Positions 5,426 to 10,729 of a stretch of 10,729 bases of DNA are shown piece after piece. The DNA lies in contig JAWDMO010000040.1 in NCBI GenBank assembly GCA_046536535.1, positions 1 to 10,729 on the forward strand, read 5' to 3'. The position numbers and the translations under genes were made by a program. The stretch comes from Conexivisphaera sp046536535 (GTDB lineage Archaea; Thermoproteota; Nitrososphaeria; Conexivisphaerales; Conexivisphaeraceae). Positions within the stretch are counted from its first letter, which is position 1. Each line of letters opens with the position of its first letter. The notes beneath the pieces were generated by a model that worked only from the letters and a program-made list of their open reading frames with translations, ran no database searches and was not told the origin of the DNA.

Positions 5426-6301
5426 ATGATGATCGCCGTGACCGGCGGGAAGGGCGGAACCGGCAAGTCCACGATAGCGGTCAACCTGGCTGCGGCGCTG
5501 GCCGAGGATGAGGACCTGCTGCTGGCCGATCTCGACGTGGAGGGTCCGAGCGATCACGTACTCCTGGGGACGCCGCTGACGGACGAGGAACCGATCAACA
5601 TCATGTTGCCCATCGTGAGATATCAGGCCTGCACGAGGTGCGGTATCTGCGCGCAGGTGTGCGATACTGGCGCCATAATCACGTCCGGTGACGGGCTCCC
5701 GGTGATAATACCGAGGCTGTGCAGCGGGTGCAGGAGCTGCTATCTGGCATGTCCCGTGAACGCGATCGAGGAGGGGATGAGGACCATCGGCTACACGTAC
5801 AGGACGAAGGTCCCGCTGGATGGGGATGGGCGTTCGCTGAGGCTCGTGACGGGAATGCTCAGGGAGGGCGAGGAGCATACGCCCCCAGCGGTCATAGCCA
5901 CCAGGAGGAGGGCGTTCTCCGAGCGGGCCGACATCTACGTAGTGGACACGGCGGCCGGCACGAGCAACACCGTGTCGACGGCCATGGACGGTGCCAAGTT
6001 GGCGATTACCGTGACGGAACCGACACCCCTGGGGGCGAGCGACCTCGACATGATACTGGAGGTCGCCGACAGGATGGGCGTCGAGCCGTGGATAGTGATA
6101 AACAGACATGGAATAGGCTCCGATGGGCTCATTGAGGACGTGGCCAGGCGCAGGGGATCCAGGATAGTGTCGAGGATCCCATATTCGAGGGAGATGGTCG
6201 ACATGTACATAAGGGGCAGGCCCATAGTGCTAGCAAGGCCGGATTCGGAGCCCTCGGTGGCCCTGAGGGAGCTGGCCGCGCTGATAAGGGGGTCCGCGTA
6301 G
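5426..6301 (+). CDS. MinD/Mrp-type P-loop ATPase with inserted 2x[4Fe-4S] ferredoxin domain (first copy)
   Basis: A 291-residue protein, MMIAVTGGKGGTGKST at the N-terminus: the deviant Walker A with signature lysine of the SIMIBI MinD/Mrp/CooC class. Then LADLDVEGPSDH (switch I), and an inserted ferredoxin domain at about residues 65-120 with CTRCGICAQVCDTGAI and CSGCRSCYLACPVNAI, eight cysteines for two [4Fe-4S] clusters. The Walker B/switch II stretch is YVVDTAAGTSNTV, then VTEPTPLGASDLDM and a C-terminal subdomain ending ELAALIRGSA. This is the COG1149-type 'MinD with ferredoxin' family, linked to metal-cluster assembly or electron transfer. Two departures from the norm: the first cysteine set ends CD rather than CP, and the usual GCPV-type cysteine after Walker B is Ser-Asn (GTSNTV). 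Its stop directly abuts the second ATPase's start. Confidence 0.92.
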   Translation: MMIAVTGGKGGTGKSTIAVNLAAALAEDEDLLLADLDVEGPSDHVLLGTPLTDEEPINIMLPIVRYQACTRCGICAQVCDTGAIITSGDGLPVIIPRLCSGCRSCYLACPVNAIEEGMRTIGYTYRTKVPLDGDGRSLRLVTGMLREGEEHTPPAVIATRRRAFSERADIYVVDTAAGTSNTVSTAMDGAKLAITVTEPTPLGASDLDMILEVADRMGVEPWIVINRHGIGSDGLIEDVARRRGSRIVSRIPYSREMVDMYIRGRPIVLARPDSEPSVALRELAALIRGSA

Positions 6302-7282
6302 ATGCCGCTCGAGATCGCCGTGGCAAGCGGAAAGGGCGGCGTCGGCAAGTCCACGGTGTCCTCCACGATCGCGATCGCGCTCTCGAGGGCCGGGAGGGAT
6401 GTGATCGCCGTCGACGCGGACGCGGATGCGCCCAACCTGCATCTGGTGCTCGGCGTTGATCGCTGGGATCGGGAGATACCCCACTCCGGCGCGCGGGTGG
6501 CGCGCGTGGTCGATGACCTCTGCACCGGATGCGGCGCGTGCGCGCAGGTGTGCCCATACGATGCCGTGAGGGTCCTCGGGGACGGCAGGTACTGGATAAG
6601 CCCGGTGCTCTGCGAGGGCTGCGCCACGTGCGGCCTCGCGTGCCCCGTGAAGGGCGCCATAGTGAGGGAGGAGGTGACCGAGGGGAGGATAAGGGTGGCG
6701 AGGACCCGCTATGGATTTCAGCTCGTGTCGGCGGCGCTCGACCCCGGGAGGCCCAACACCGGAAAGCTCGTGACCGAGGAGAAGGATCTGGCCAGGAGGA
6801 TGGCGGGCGAGGATTCCGTGATAATACTGGATTCGGCCGCGGGGATAGGATGCCAGGTGGTCTCCAGCTTGGCCGGCTCGCACATAGCGGTGCTGGTCAC
6901 CGAGCCGACGCCGGCGGGATTCGCCAATATGAGGAGGGCGCATACGCTGACGAAACACTTCATGATGCCGGCCGCGGTTGTTATAAACAAATTTGATCTG
7001 AACCCCGGGGTCACCTCGGAGATAGAGTCGTACGCGCGCGAGAACGGGATGGAGGTCCTCGGGAGGATTCCCTACGACGATTCGGTCCCGAGGAGCATGG
7101 TGATGATGATGCCTCACATAGAAGCGTTCCCGGACAGCGAGGCGGCGAAGGCCCTCATGGGGATCGGGAACCGCGTCGTCGAGATAGCCCGGGACTGGAA
7201 GGGCTGGTGGTTCGAACACAGGCCGAGGAAAATCGAGCCTTATAAGCCGGTCATAATAAGCCCGAGGAGGGTGAAGCGATGA
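6302..7282 (+). CDS. MinD/Mrp-type P-loop ATPase with inserted 2x[4Fe-4S] ferredoxin domain (second copy)
   Basis: A 326-residue paralogue of the preceding gene, starting at the base after its stop. It has IAVASGKGGVGKST (deviant Walker A), VDADADAPNLHLVLG (switch I), two complete ferredoxin motifs CTGCGACAQVCPYDAV and CEGCATCGLACPVKGAI, IILDSAAGIGCQVVSSLAGS (Walker B/switch II with the family cysteine kept), VTEPTPAGFANMRRAHTL, and VVINKFDLNPG (guanine/adenine-side NKxD-like loop). Unlike the first copy it has a basic C-terminal extension of about 25 residues with several Trp (WKGWWFEHRPRKIEPYK). In this family two such ATPases usually occur side by side and may work as a heterodimer. A run of purines and Gs, AAGGGGG near 6286, is a plausible ribosome site. 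The gene overlaps the next by ATGA. Confidence 0.93.
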   Translation: MPLEIAVASGKGGVGKSTVSSTIAIALSRAGRDVIAVDADADAPNLHLVLGVDRWDREIPHSGARVARVVDDLCTGCGACAQVCPYDAVRVLGDGRYWISPVLCEGCATCGLACPVKGAIVREEVTEGRIRVARTRYGFQLVSAALDPGRPNTGKLVTEEKDLARRMAGEDSVIILDSAAGIGCQVVSSLAGSHIAVLVTEPTPAGFANMRRAHTLTKHFMMPAAVVINKFDLNPGVTSEIESYARENGMEVLGRIPYDDSVPRSMVMMMPHIEAFPDSEAAKALMGIGNRVVEIARDWKGWWFEHRPRKIEPYKPVIISPRRVKR

Positions 7283-7608
7283 GGGCGGCATTCACAGTCG
7301 ATGACGATGAGGGGCTTGATTCGATCGTTAGCTCCAAGTTCGGGCGCGCTAAATATTTCGTGATAGTCGACCTGGGGGACGGCGACACGGTCATGGGCGT
7401 GAGGACCGTCGCCAATCCCGGGGCCTCGACGTCCGGAGGAGCCGGGATGAAGGCCGTCCAGGAGCTCGTGAATAATAAGATCGACGTCGTGGTATCTGGG
7501 GGATTCGGACCGAACGCGCTCGCCGCGCTCGAGGAGCTGGGGATCGGACACGTCGAGATCTCCGGCATGAGGATCTCGGACGCGCTGAAGGAACTCGGAC
7601 ATAGATGA
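7279..7608 (+). CDS. NifX/ORP-type metal-cluster-binding protein (dinitrogenase Fe-Mo cofactor domain)
   Basis: A 109-residue single-domain protein of the NifX/NafY/NifB-C-terminal fold (PF02579). Recognisable stretches are MRAAFTVDDDEGLDSIVSSKFGRA with AKYFVIVD (N-terminal strand and 'xxFGRAxYFxI' pattern), GGAGMKAVQELVNNKIDVVV then SGGFGPNALAALEELGI, and a C-terminal helix ending DALKELGHR. In bacteria the orange protein of this fold holds a Mo-Cu-S cluster and is encoded with two MinD-type Fe-S ATPases; other members carry FeMo-cofactor precursors. No nitrogenase genes are here, so a nif role is not supported; a carrier of a metal-sulfur cluster is the better guess. It overlaps the previous gene by ATGA and has a strong site GGAGGGTGA about 4-5 nt before its ATG. 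Confidence 0.9.
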   Translation: MRAAFTVDDDEGLDSIVSSKFGRAKYFVIVDLGDGDTVMGVRTVANPGASTSGGAGMKAVQELVNNKIDVVVSGGFGPNALAALEELGIGHVEISGMRISDALKELGHR

Positions 7609-7691
7609 CCCGGGCCGTCGATCGCGGGGTCGGCGGGCGCCGCGAGGGCATGGCCGGCTCGTGTGATCCCCGCGCCGCTGGGGGGACATAG
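7605..7691 (+). CDS. Possible 28-residue small ORF coupled to the ORP-like gene
   Basis: An ATG at 7605 overlaps the preceding stop as ATGA, the same coupling seen one gene earlier, and opens a 28-codon frame to TAG 7689-7691. The product is Gly/Arg/Ala-rich (MTRAVDRGVGGRREGMAGS...). Loci with NifX/ORP-like proteins often carry tiny Gly-rich proteins, which makes it tempting, but no family motif is visible and the GC-rich context makes a chance ORF quite possible. Confidence 0.22.
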   Translation: MTRAVDRGVGGRREGMAGSCDPRAAGGT

Positions 7692-7714
7692 TGATAAAAT
7701 ATCCGTAGTATTCA

Positions 7715-7760
7715 ACGGTTGCTTTTTAATAAAATAATATAGACTGTCAATCCGTGACAG
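7715..7760. terminator. Bidirectional AT-rich terminator region between convergent genes
   Basis: For the plus-strand operon there is an oligo-T run (GGTTGCTTTTTAAT, 7719-7730). For the minus-strand gene, a perfect inverted repeat CTGTCA-ATCCG-TGACAG (7744-7760) is followed, on the minus strand, by the T-rich TATATTATTTTATT. It lies exactly between the two convergent units (7692-7773) and nothing else is visible there. Confidence 0.5.
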
Positions 7761-7773
7761 GGCGCCGCTGAAA

Positions 7774-8754
7774 CTAAAATATCTGAAACGTACTTCCCAT
7801 GTTCAGTTTCACGGCCTTCTCGTACACCAGGGATGCCACCGCTATGTCCTGTATGGCCAGGCCCGTGGAATCGAATACGGTCACATCGCGGTCGGACGTC
7901 CTTCCCCTGACCTTCCCCTCGAGCACGTCCCCGAGCTCGCCGGCTATATCGCTGCGCGAAATGATGCCCTTGGACAGCGGGACGTTTATCTCCCCGGAGT
8001 GGGATGCCTGTTCCACATCGTCCACGAATATCCTCGCCCTCCTGAGTATGCGCGGATCCAGCTCCTCCTTGCCCGGCGCATCGGCTCCTATCGCGTTTAT
8101 GTGGACTCCCTCGTGCACCCATTCGTCCATGACCACCGGTCCGCGCGCAGGGGTCGTCGTGACTATTATGTCAGCTCCCTCGGCACATTCCCCGACGCCG
8201 TCCACCGTCCTGAGGGCAACGCCGTTCTGCCCCGCGAACCTGACGAAGGACCTCATCTGATCGCCCGACACGTCGTACGCGCTCCCCTCGAATCCGCCGA
8301 GCACCTCCCTGAGCGCCGACAGCTGATAGATAGCCTGGGTCCCGCAGCCCACGAAGCACACGTTCCTCGAGTTCTTCCTGGCCAGCGCGGATGCGGCGAT
8401 GCCCCCGGCCGCCCCGGTCCTGATGCCGGTTATCAGCGTACCGTCCAGGAGCGCCTCCGGCCGGCCGGTCTCGGGATCGAGCAGGAGGATGGACGCCATC
8501 ACCGTCGGCAGGCCCCTTTCCCTGTTCCTCGGGTGCACGTTAACGACCTTCACGCCGGCGGCGTTCAGGGACGGCATGTAGGCTGGCATCACCCTGAAGT
8601 CCCCCGAGAACCGCTCCAGGAACACGTAGACCTTCGGCGGCATCTCCACATTTCCCCTGGACTTCTCCCTGAACGCCGTCTCCACGGCGTTCAGCGCCTC
8701 CCTCATGGTCAGCAGCCGCTGCACATCGTTCATGCTGATCAGACGTATCTCCAT
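7774..8754 (-). CDS. Ornithine cyclodeaminase / mu-crystallin family enzyme (possibly archaeal alanine dehydrogenase)
   Basis: A 326-residue NAD(P)-dependent enzyme. It starts MEIRLISMNDVQRLLTMREA (family: L...DV..LL.M.EAI), then GVKVVNVHPRNRERGLPTVM with conserved Lys69, DPETGRPEALLDGTLITGIR, TGAAGGIAASALA, the Rossmann loop CFVGCGTQAIYQLSAL (133-148), INAIGADAPGKEELD with conserved Asp225, and VFDSTGLAIQDIAVA near the end. Lys69 and Asp225 fit the catalytic/substrate residues of the family. Members include ornithine cyclodeaminase (ornithine to proline and ammonia), archaeal alanine dehydrogenase and imine reductases; the GADAPGK form and overall pattern are close to the Archaeoglobus alanine dehydrogenase group, but the substrate is not decided. 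It is a single-gene unit: divergent from TauE and convergent with the ATPase operon. A TATA box centred 26 bp upstream implies a leaderless ATG 8754. Confidence 0.9.
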   Translation of the reverse strand: MEIRLISMNDVQRLLTMREALNAVETAFREKSRGNVEMPPKVYVFLERFSGDFRVMPAYMPSLNAAGVKVVNVHPRNRERGLPTVMASILLLDPETGRPEALLDGTLITGIRTGAAGGIAASALARKNSRNVCFVGCGTQAIYQLSALREVLGGFEGSAYDVSGDQMRSFVRFAGQNGVALRTVDGVGECAEGADIIVTTTPARGPVVMDEWVHEGVHINAIGADAPGKEELDPRILRRARIFVDDVEQASHSGEINVPLSKGIISRSDIAGELGDVLEGKVRGRTSDRDVTVFDSTGLAIQDIAVASLVYEKAVKLNMGSTFQIF

Positions 8755-8774
8755 TAGCCCTTGCGCGGCGATAC

Positions 8775-8785
8775 TTACATAAAAG
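8775..8785 (-). promoter_or_regulatory. TATA box of the ornithine cyclodeaminase-family gene
   Basis: The minus strand reads CTTTTATGTAA, centred 26 bp before the ATG at 8754, giving a leaderless transcript. The divergent gap 8755-8937 has further AT-rich boxes (CGTATATCG near 8801, GCTATATACT near 8871) whose users are unclear. Confidence 0.6.
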
Positions 8786-8919
8786 TTTTACCGTAGTAGG
8801 GCGTATATCGTGAAAATTGATACGAAATATGCGGAAATTAACGCCAGGTGGGACGATGCGCCGGGAGCGCGCTATATACTCGGGGGGCCGCGCGATTGAC
8901 GAATATTGCGTATGAGTTG

Positions 8920-8930
8920 CCTTTATATCG
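8920..8930 (+). promoter_or_regulatory. TATA-like box near the TauE/SafE start
   Basis: CCTTTATATCG is centred about 13 bp before ATG 8938, 22 bp before in-frame GTG 8947 and further from ATG 8980. If this is the real box, translation would begin at GTG 8947 or later; if CTATATACT (8871-8879) is used, ATG 8938 has a leader of about 35 nt. It makes the far-upstream in-frame GTG at 8848 unlikely. Confidence 0.4.
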
Positions 8931-8937
8931 AGCCGGA

Positions 8938-9936
8938 ATGTGCACGGTGCAGCCATTGGTACCGATAACGCTGCTGGTGATGATCCTGGAGATCCTGGCC
9001 TTCGGATTGATCGCCGGCTTCATCGGCTCCCTCACGGGACTGGGCGGCGGCACCGTGCTCATCCCGCTGCTCACGCTATTCATGGGGGTATCGATGGCGT
9101 ACGCCGCGGGGGCCAGCCTGATATCCACGATCGCGACCTCGAGCGGCGCCGCCTCCGCCTACATAAGGGACATGATAACGAACGTCAGGATAGGGATGGG
9201 GCTGGAGATCTCGACCACGGCCGGCTCCATATTGGGATCGCTGACCGCGGGTTATACATACTCCCACGGGCTTGCGTGGATCCTGTACGCACTCTTCGGC
9301 GCGATCGTCCTGTTCTCATTGATTCCCACGGCCAGTCGTGGGAGATACGAGGTTCCCAGGCCCATTCCCCCCGATGCAACGACGCGGATATTCAAACTCC
9401 GCGGGATCTACCACGACGCCGCCCTGGGACGCGACGTGGAGTACCACGGGGTCAGGTGGTGGCTGGGCGAGATAATAATGTTCTTCGCCGGGGCGATATC
9501 GGGCCTGCTGGGGATAGGGTCCGGGGCCCTCAAGGTCCTGGGCATGGACTGGGCGATGAACTTGCCCATGAAGGTCAGCACCACGACGAGCAACTTCATG
9601 ATAGGCGTCACCGCCGCCACCGGCAGTTCGATCTACTGGTACCTCGGATACATACAGCCGGCGCTGGCCGCCCTCACGGCGGTAGGGGTCCTCGCGGGCG
9701 CCATGCTGGGGACCAGGGTCCTCGTGCGGATCACGAACAGGCAGATAAGGTGGATATTCCTCGCGATCCTGGCATTCCTGGGCATGGAGATGCTGCTCAG
9801 GGGGCTCTCAATGGAGGGGCTCCTGCGGGTCGCCACGGCGTCGGAGTACGCCGCCAGCGCGGCCTTCACGGCGGTGGTCATGGGCGTCCTCTACGCGATC
9901 TATGGAAGGCCCGGATGGCACGGGAGGCTGAGCTGA
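8938..9936 (+). CDS. TauE/SafE-family membrane permease (probable sulfite/organosulfonate or related anion exporter)
   Basis: About 332 residues with some eight hydrophobic segments in two halves. Each half has the family's glycine-rich turn: LIAGFIGSLTGLGGGTVLIP in the first and AGAISGLLGIGSGALKVLG in the second (family: GxxxGLxGxGGG). Between them lies a hydrophilic insert of about 45 residues (from ASRGRYEVPRP to VEYHGVRWW), probably cytoplasmic. The second half also shows MKVSTTTSNFMIGVTAATGS, a region conserved among archaeal members. TauE/SafE proteins move sulfite, sulfoacetate or similar organic anions; the exact substrate is unknown here. Starts at GTG 8947 and ATG 8980 (MILEILAFGL) are alternatives. 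The stop at 9936 is followed closely by the DUF1634 gene, a common partner. Confidence 0.88.
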   Translation: MCTVQPLVPITLLVMILEILAFGLIAGFIGSLTGLGGGTVLIPLLTLFMGVSMAYAAGASLISTIATSSGAASAYIRDMITNVRIGMGLEISTTAGSILGSLTAGYTYSHGLAWILYALFGAIVLFSLIPTASRGRYEVPRPIPPDATTRIFKLRGIYHDAALGRDVEYHGVRWWLGEIIMFFAGAISGLLGIGSGALKVLGMDWAMNLPMKVSTTTSNFMIGVTAATGSSIYWYLGYIQPALAALTAVGVLAGAMLGTRVLVRITNRQIRWIFLAILAFLGMEMLLRGLSMEGLLRVATASEYAASAAFTAVVMGVLYAIYGRPGWHGRLS

Positions 9937-10006
9937 CTTGGCGCCCGCGCCGGAAGCCCGCGGGGATCCGCGCACATGTGCTGATGAAAGCGAGGAGGAC
10001 CGGGGC

Positions 10007-10369
10007 ATGGATCGCCTGATCGGCGCCGCGCTCAGGTACGGGGTGCTGACGAGCATCGCGTTCATCCTGGCGGGCCTCGCCCTCCTGCTGGCGAGGGGCG
10101 GCGCCGCCGATGTGCTGGGCACGAACTCCCCCCTGAACACGTCCACCATATCGCCCGCGGCCGTCGCATCCGGGTTGACATCGCTGGATCCGCTCTCGGT
10201 GATCCTCCTGGGCCTCACGTTACTGATAGCCACGCCGATCCTCAGGGTCGCCCTGGGGATAGCATCATTCGCCAGGGAGAGGGACTGGCTCTACGTGCTC
10301 ATCACGTCGATCGTGTTCGTGAACCTGATGATAGCGATATTCGTGCTCCCCTCTGCTCTCCACCTATAA
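10007..10369 (+). CDS. DUF1634-family small membrane protein, partner of TauE/SafE
   Basis: About 120 residues with three hydrophobic helices: LRYGVLTSIAFILAGLALLL (about 9-28), LDPLSVILLGLTLLIATP (about 58-76) and WLYVLITSIVFVNLMIAIF (about 94-113). The pattern LRxGV...LxxGLxxLIATPxLRVAxxxxxFxxERDxLYVxIT matches DUF1634 (PF07843), here with IATPILRVALGIASFARERDW. Its function is unknown, but it recurs next to TauE/SafE transporters, suggesting an accessory subunit. I chose ATG 10007 because of GAGGAGG 8 nt upstream and the family-like start MDRLIGAALRYG. A TTG at 9938, 2 bp after the TauE stop, is in frame and would add 23 hydrophilic residues. Confidence 0.85.
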   Translation: MDRLIGAALRYGVLTSIAFILAGLALLLARGGAADVLGTNSPLNTSTISPAAVASGLTSLDPLSVILLGLTLLIATPILRVALGIASFARERDWLYVLITSIVFVNLMIAIFVLPSALHL

Positions 10370-10524
10370 TCCCGCGGGGATGGCGCCGGACCGGCCTGAT
10401 CGGGTGAGCGCGGCGGGTATGCCGGGGGAGACCACTGCATTGACCATCGCCACAGGGACTCCTCGACGAGTTCCGGCCGTCACCGAGCTGCGCGGGCTTA
10501 TCCGATCCTCCTTCACGGCGGATC
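10370..10524. other. Convergent intergenic stretch with no recognisable feature
   Basis: This GC-rich 155-bp stretch lies between the DUF1634 stop and the stop of the minus-strand gene at the right edge. Both strands have short open frames, but none shows family resemblance or a start with a promoter or ribosome site. No tRNA-like T-loop, oligo-T terminator or repeat is visible. Confidence 0.5.
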
Positions 10525-10729
10525 TCATGCGGCGATGCCTACGACGAGCGCGTACGCCGCGTACAGCGCGATGCCGACGGCCGCGACCCGGCCGAGCCTG
10601 CCCGAGCGCACCTGCCACAGGACGATCATAGAGGCCAGCTCGGTCGCGGCCACGCTCAAAATCGCCGCGGAGTTCAGCCTCCAACCCGTCAGCAGGATCC
10701 CGAGCGCCGGGTACACCGTGGAGAACATC
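10525..10729 (-). CDS. C-terminal part of a membrane protein (possible Na+/Ca2+ exchanger family), runs off right edge
   Basis: The minus frame is open from the window edge to TGA at 10525-10527, about 67 residues. It has hydrophobic segments NSAAILSVAATELASMIVLW and RVAAVGIALYAAYALVVGIAA separated by QVRSGRLGR. A final pair of helices joined by a short basic RxGRxGR loop and ending in an ALYAAYL-like helix recalls the C-termini of CaCA-type sodium/calcium exchangers, but the diagnostic GxNxFN-type repeats would lie outside the window. It is therefore a tentative family call. The Met at 10726-10728 is probably internal. Confidence 0.45.
   Translation of the reverse strand, partial: MFSTVYPALGILLTGWRLNSAAILSVAATELASMIVLWQVRSGRLGRVAAVGIALYAAYALVVGIAA

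Noticed and set aside
3930..6660. Several long minus-strand open frames (for example 4326-5165, 5330-6109, 5935-6660)
   Set aside because: They are antisense shadows of purM and the ATPase genes, lacking motifs and start signals.
5016..7608. Nitrogen-fixation cofactor genes
   Set aside because: The NifX-like domain also occurs in many non-nif proteins, and no nifHDK, nifB or nifEN is nearby.
8848..8937. Longer TauE/SafE start at GTG 8848
   Set aside because: The added 30 residues are not family-like and span TATA-like promoter boxes.
1..10729. tRNA or rRNA genes
   Set aside because: No T-loop or cloverleaf pattern was found outside coding regions on either strand; the TTCGAA-type string near 7208 is inside the second ATPase gene.

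Overview
The window looks like a piece of a GC-rich thermophilic archaeal chromosome, probably from the TACK side (Cren-/Thaumarchaeota-like). The signs seen directly are TATA-type boxes (AT-rich octamers) about 22-30 bp ahead of the start codon of nearly every first gene, with start codons sitting at or within a few bases of the expected transcription start (leaderless mRNAs). Internal operon genes instead have GGTGAT- or GGAGG-type ribosome sites. GTG starts are frequent, and AGG (Arg) and ATA (Ile) codons are heavily used despite high GC. I cannot name the genus from sequence alone.

Layout. 1-210 (-): N-terminal part of a HIT-family protein running off the left edge. 211-447: divergent promoter region with four tandem copies of a 26-bp unit. 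448-1545 (+): ten-helix TDT/SLAC1-type anion transporter or channel. 1443-3102 (-): overlapping purE-purK pair; the purK tail runs about 100 bp antisense into the transporter gene. 3103-3689: long non-coding gap holding the purE promoter, an internally deleted and frameshifted IS200/IS605 tnpB relic with a preserved right-end hairpin (the region that in intact elements makes the TnpB guide RNA), a strongly self-complementary stretch, and the purM promoter. 3690-4886 (+): a long, divergent PurM. 5016-7608 (+): a four-gene unit with a small unknown protein, two MinD-type ATPases each with an inserted 2x[4Fe-4S] ferredoxin domain, and a NifX/ORP-type metal-cluster-binding protein, possibly followed by a 28-codon ORF. 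7774-8754 (-): ornithine cyclodeaminase/alanine dehydrogenase family enzyme. 8938-10369 (+): TauE/SafE permease plus a DUF1634 membrane protein. 10525-10729 (-): C-terminus of a membrane protein running off the right edge.

How the genes work together. PurM makes AIR, PurK carboxylates it to N5-CAIR and PurE converts that to CAIR, so the divergent purM and purEK units cover consecutive steps of purine synthesis around one intergenic region, the one that received the transposon. The ATPase/ORP unit matches the gene set of the bacterial 'orange protein' complex and related archaeal loci, and probably assembles or carries a metal-sulfur cluster. It is the most interesting functional unit here because its first gene is unrecognised and the two ATPases differ at key positions. 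TauE/SafE plus DUF1634 is a recurrent pair, likely exporting sulfite/organosulfonate or a similar small anion.
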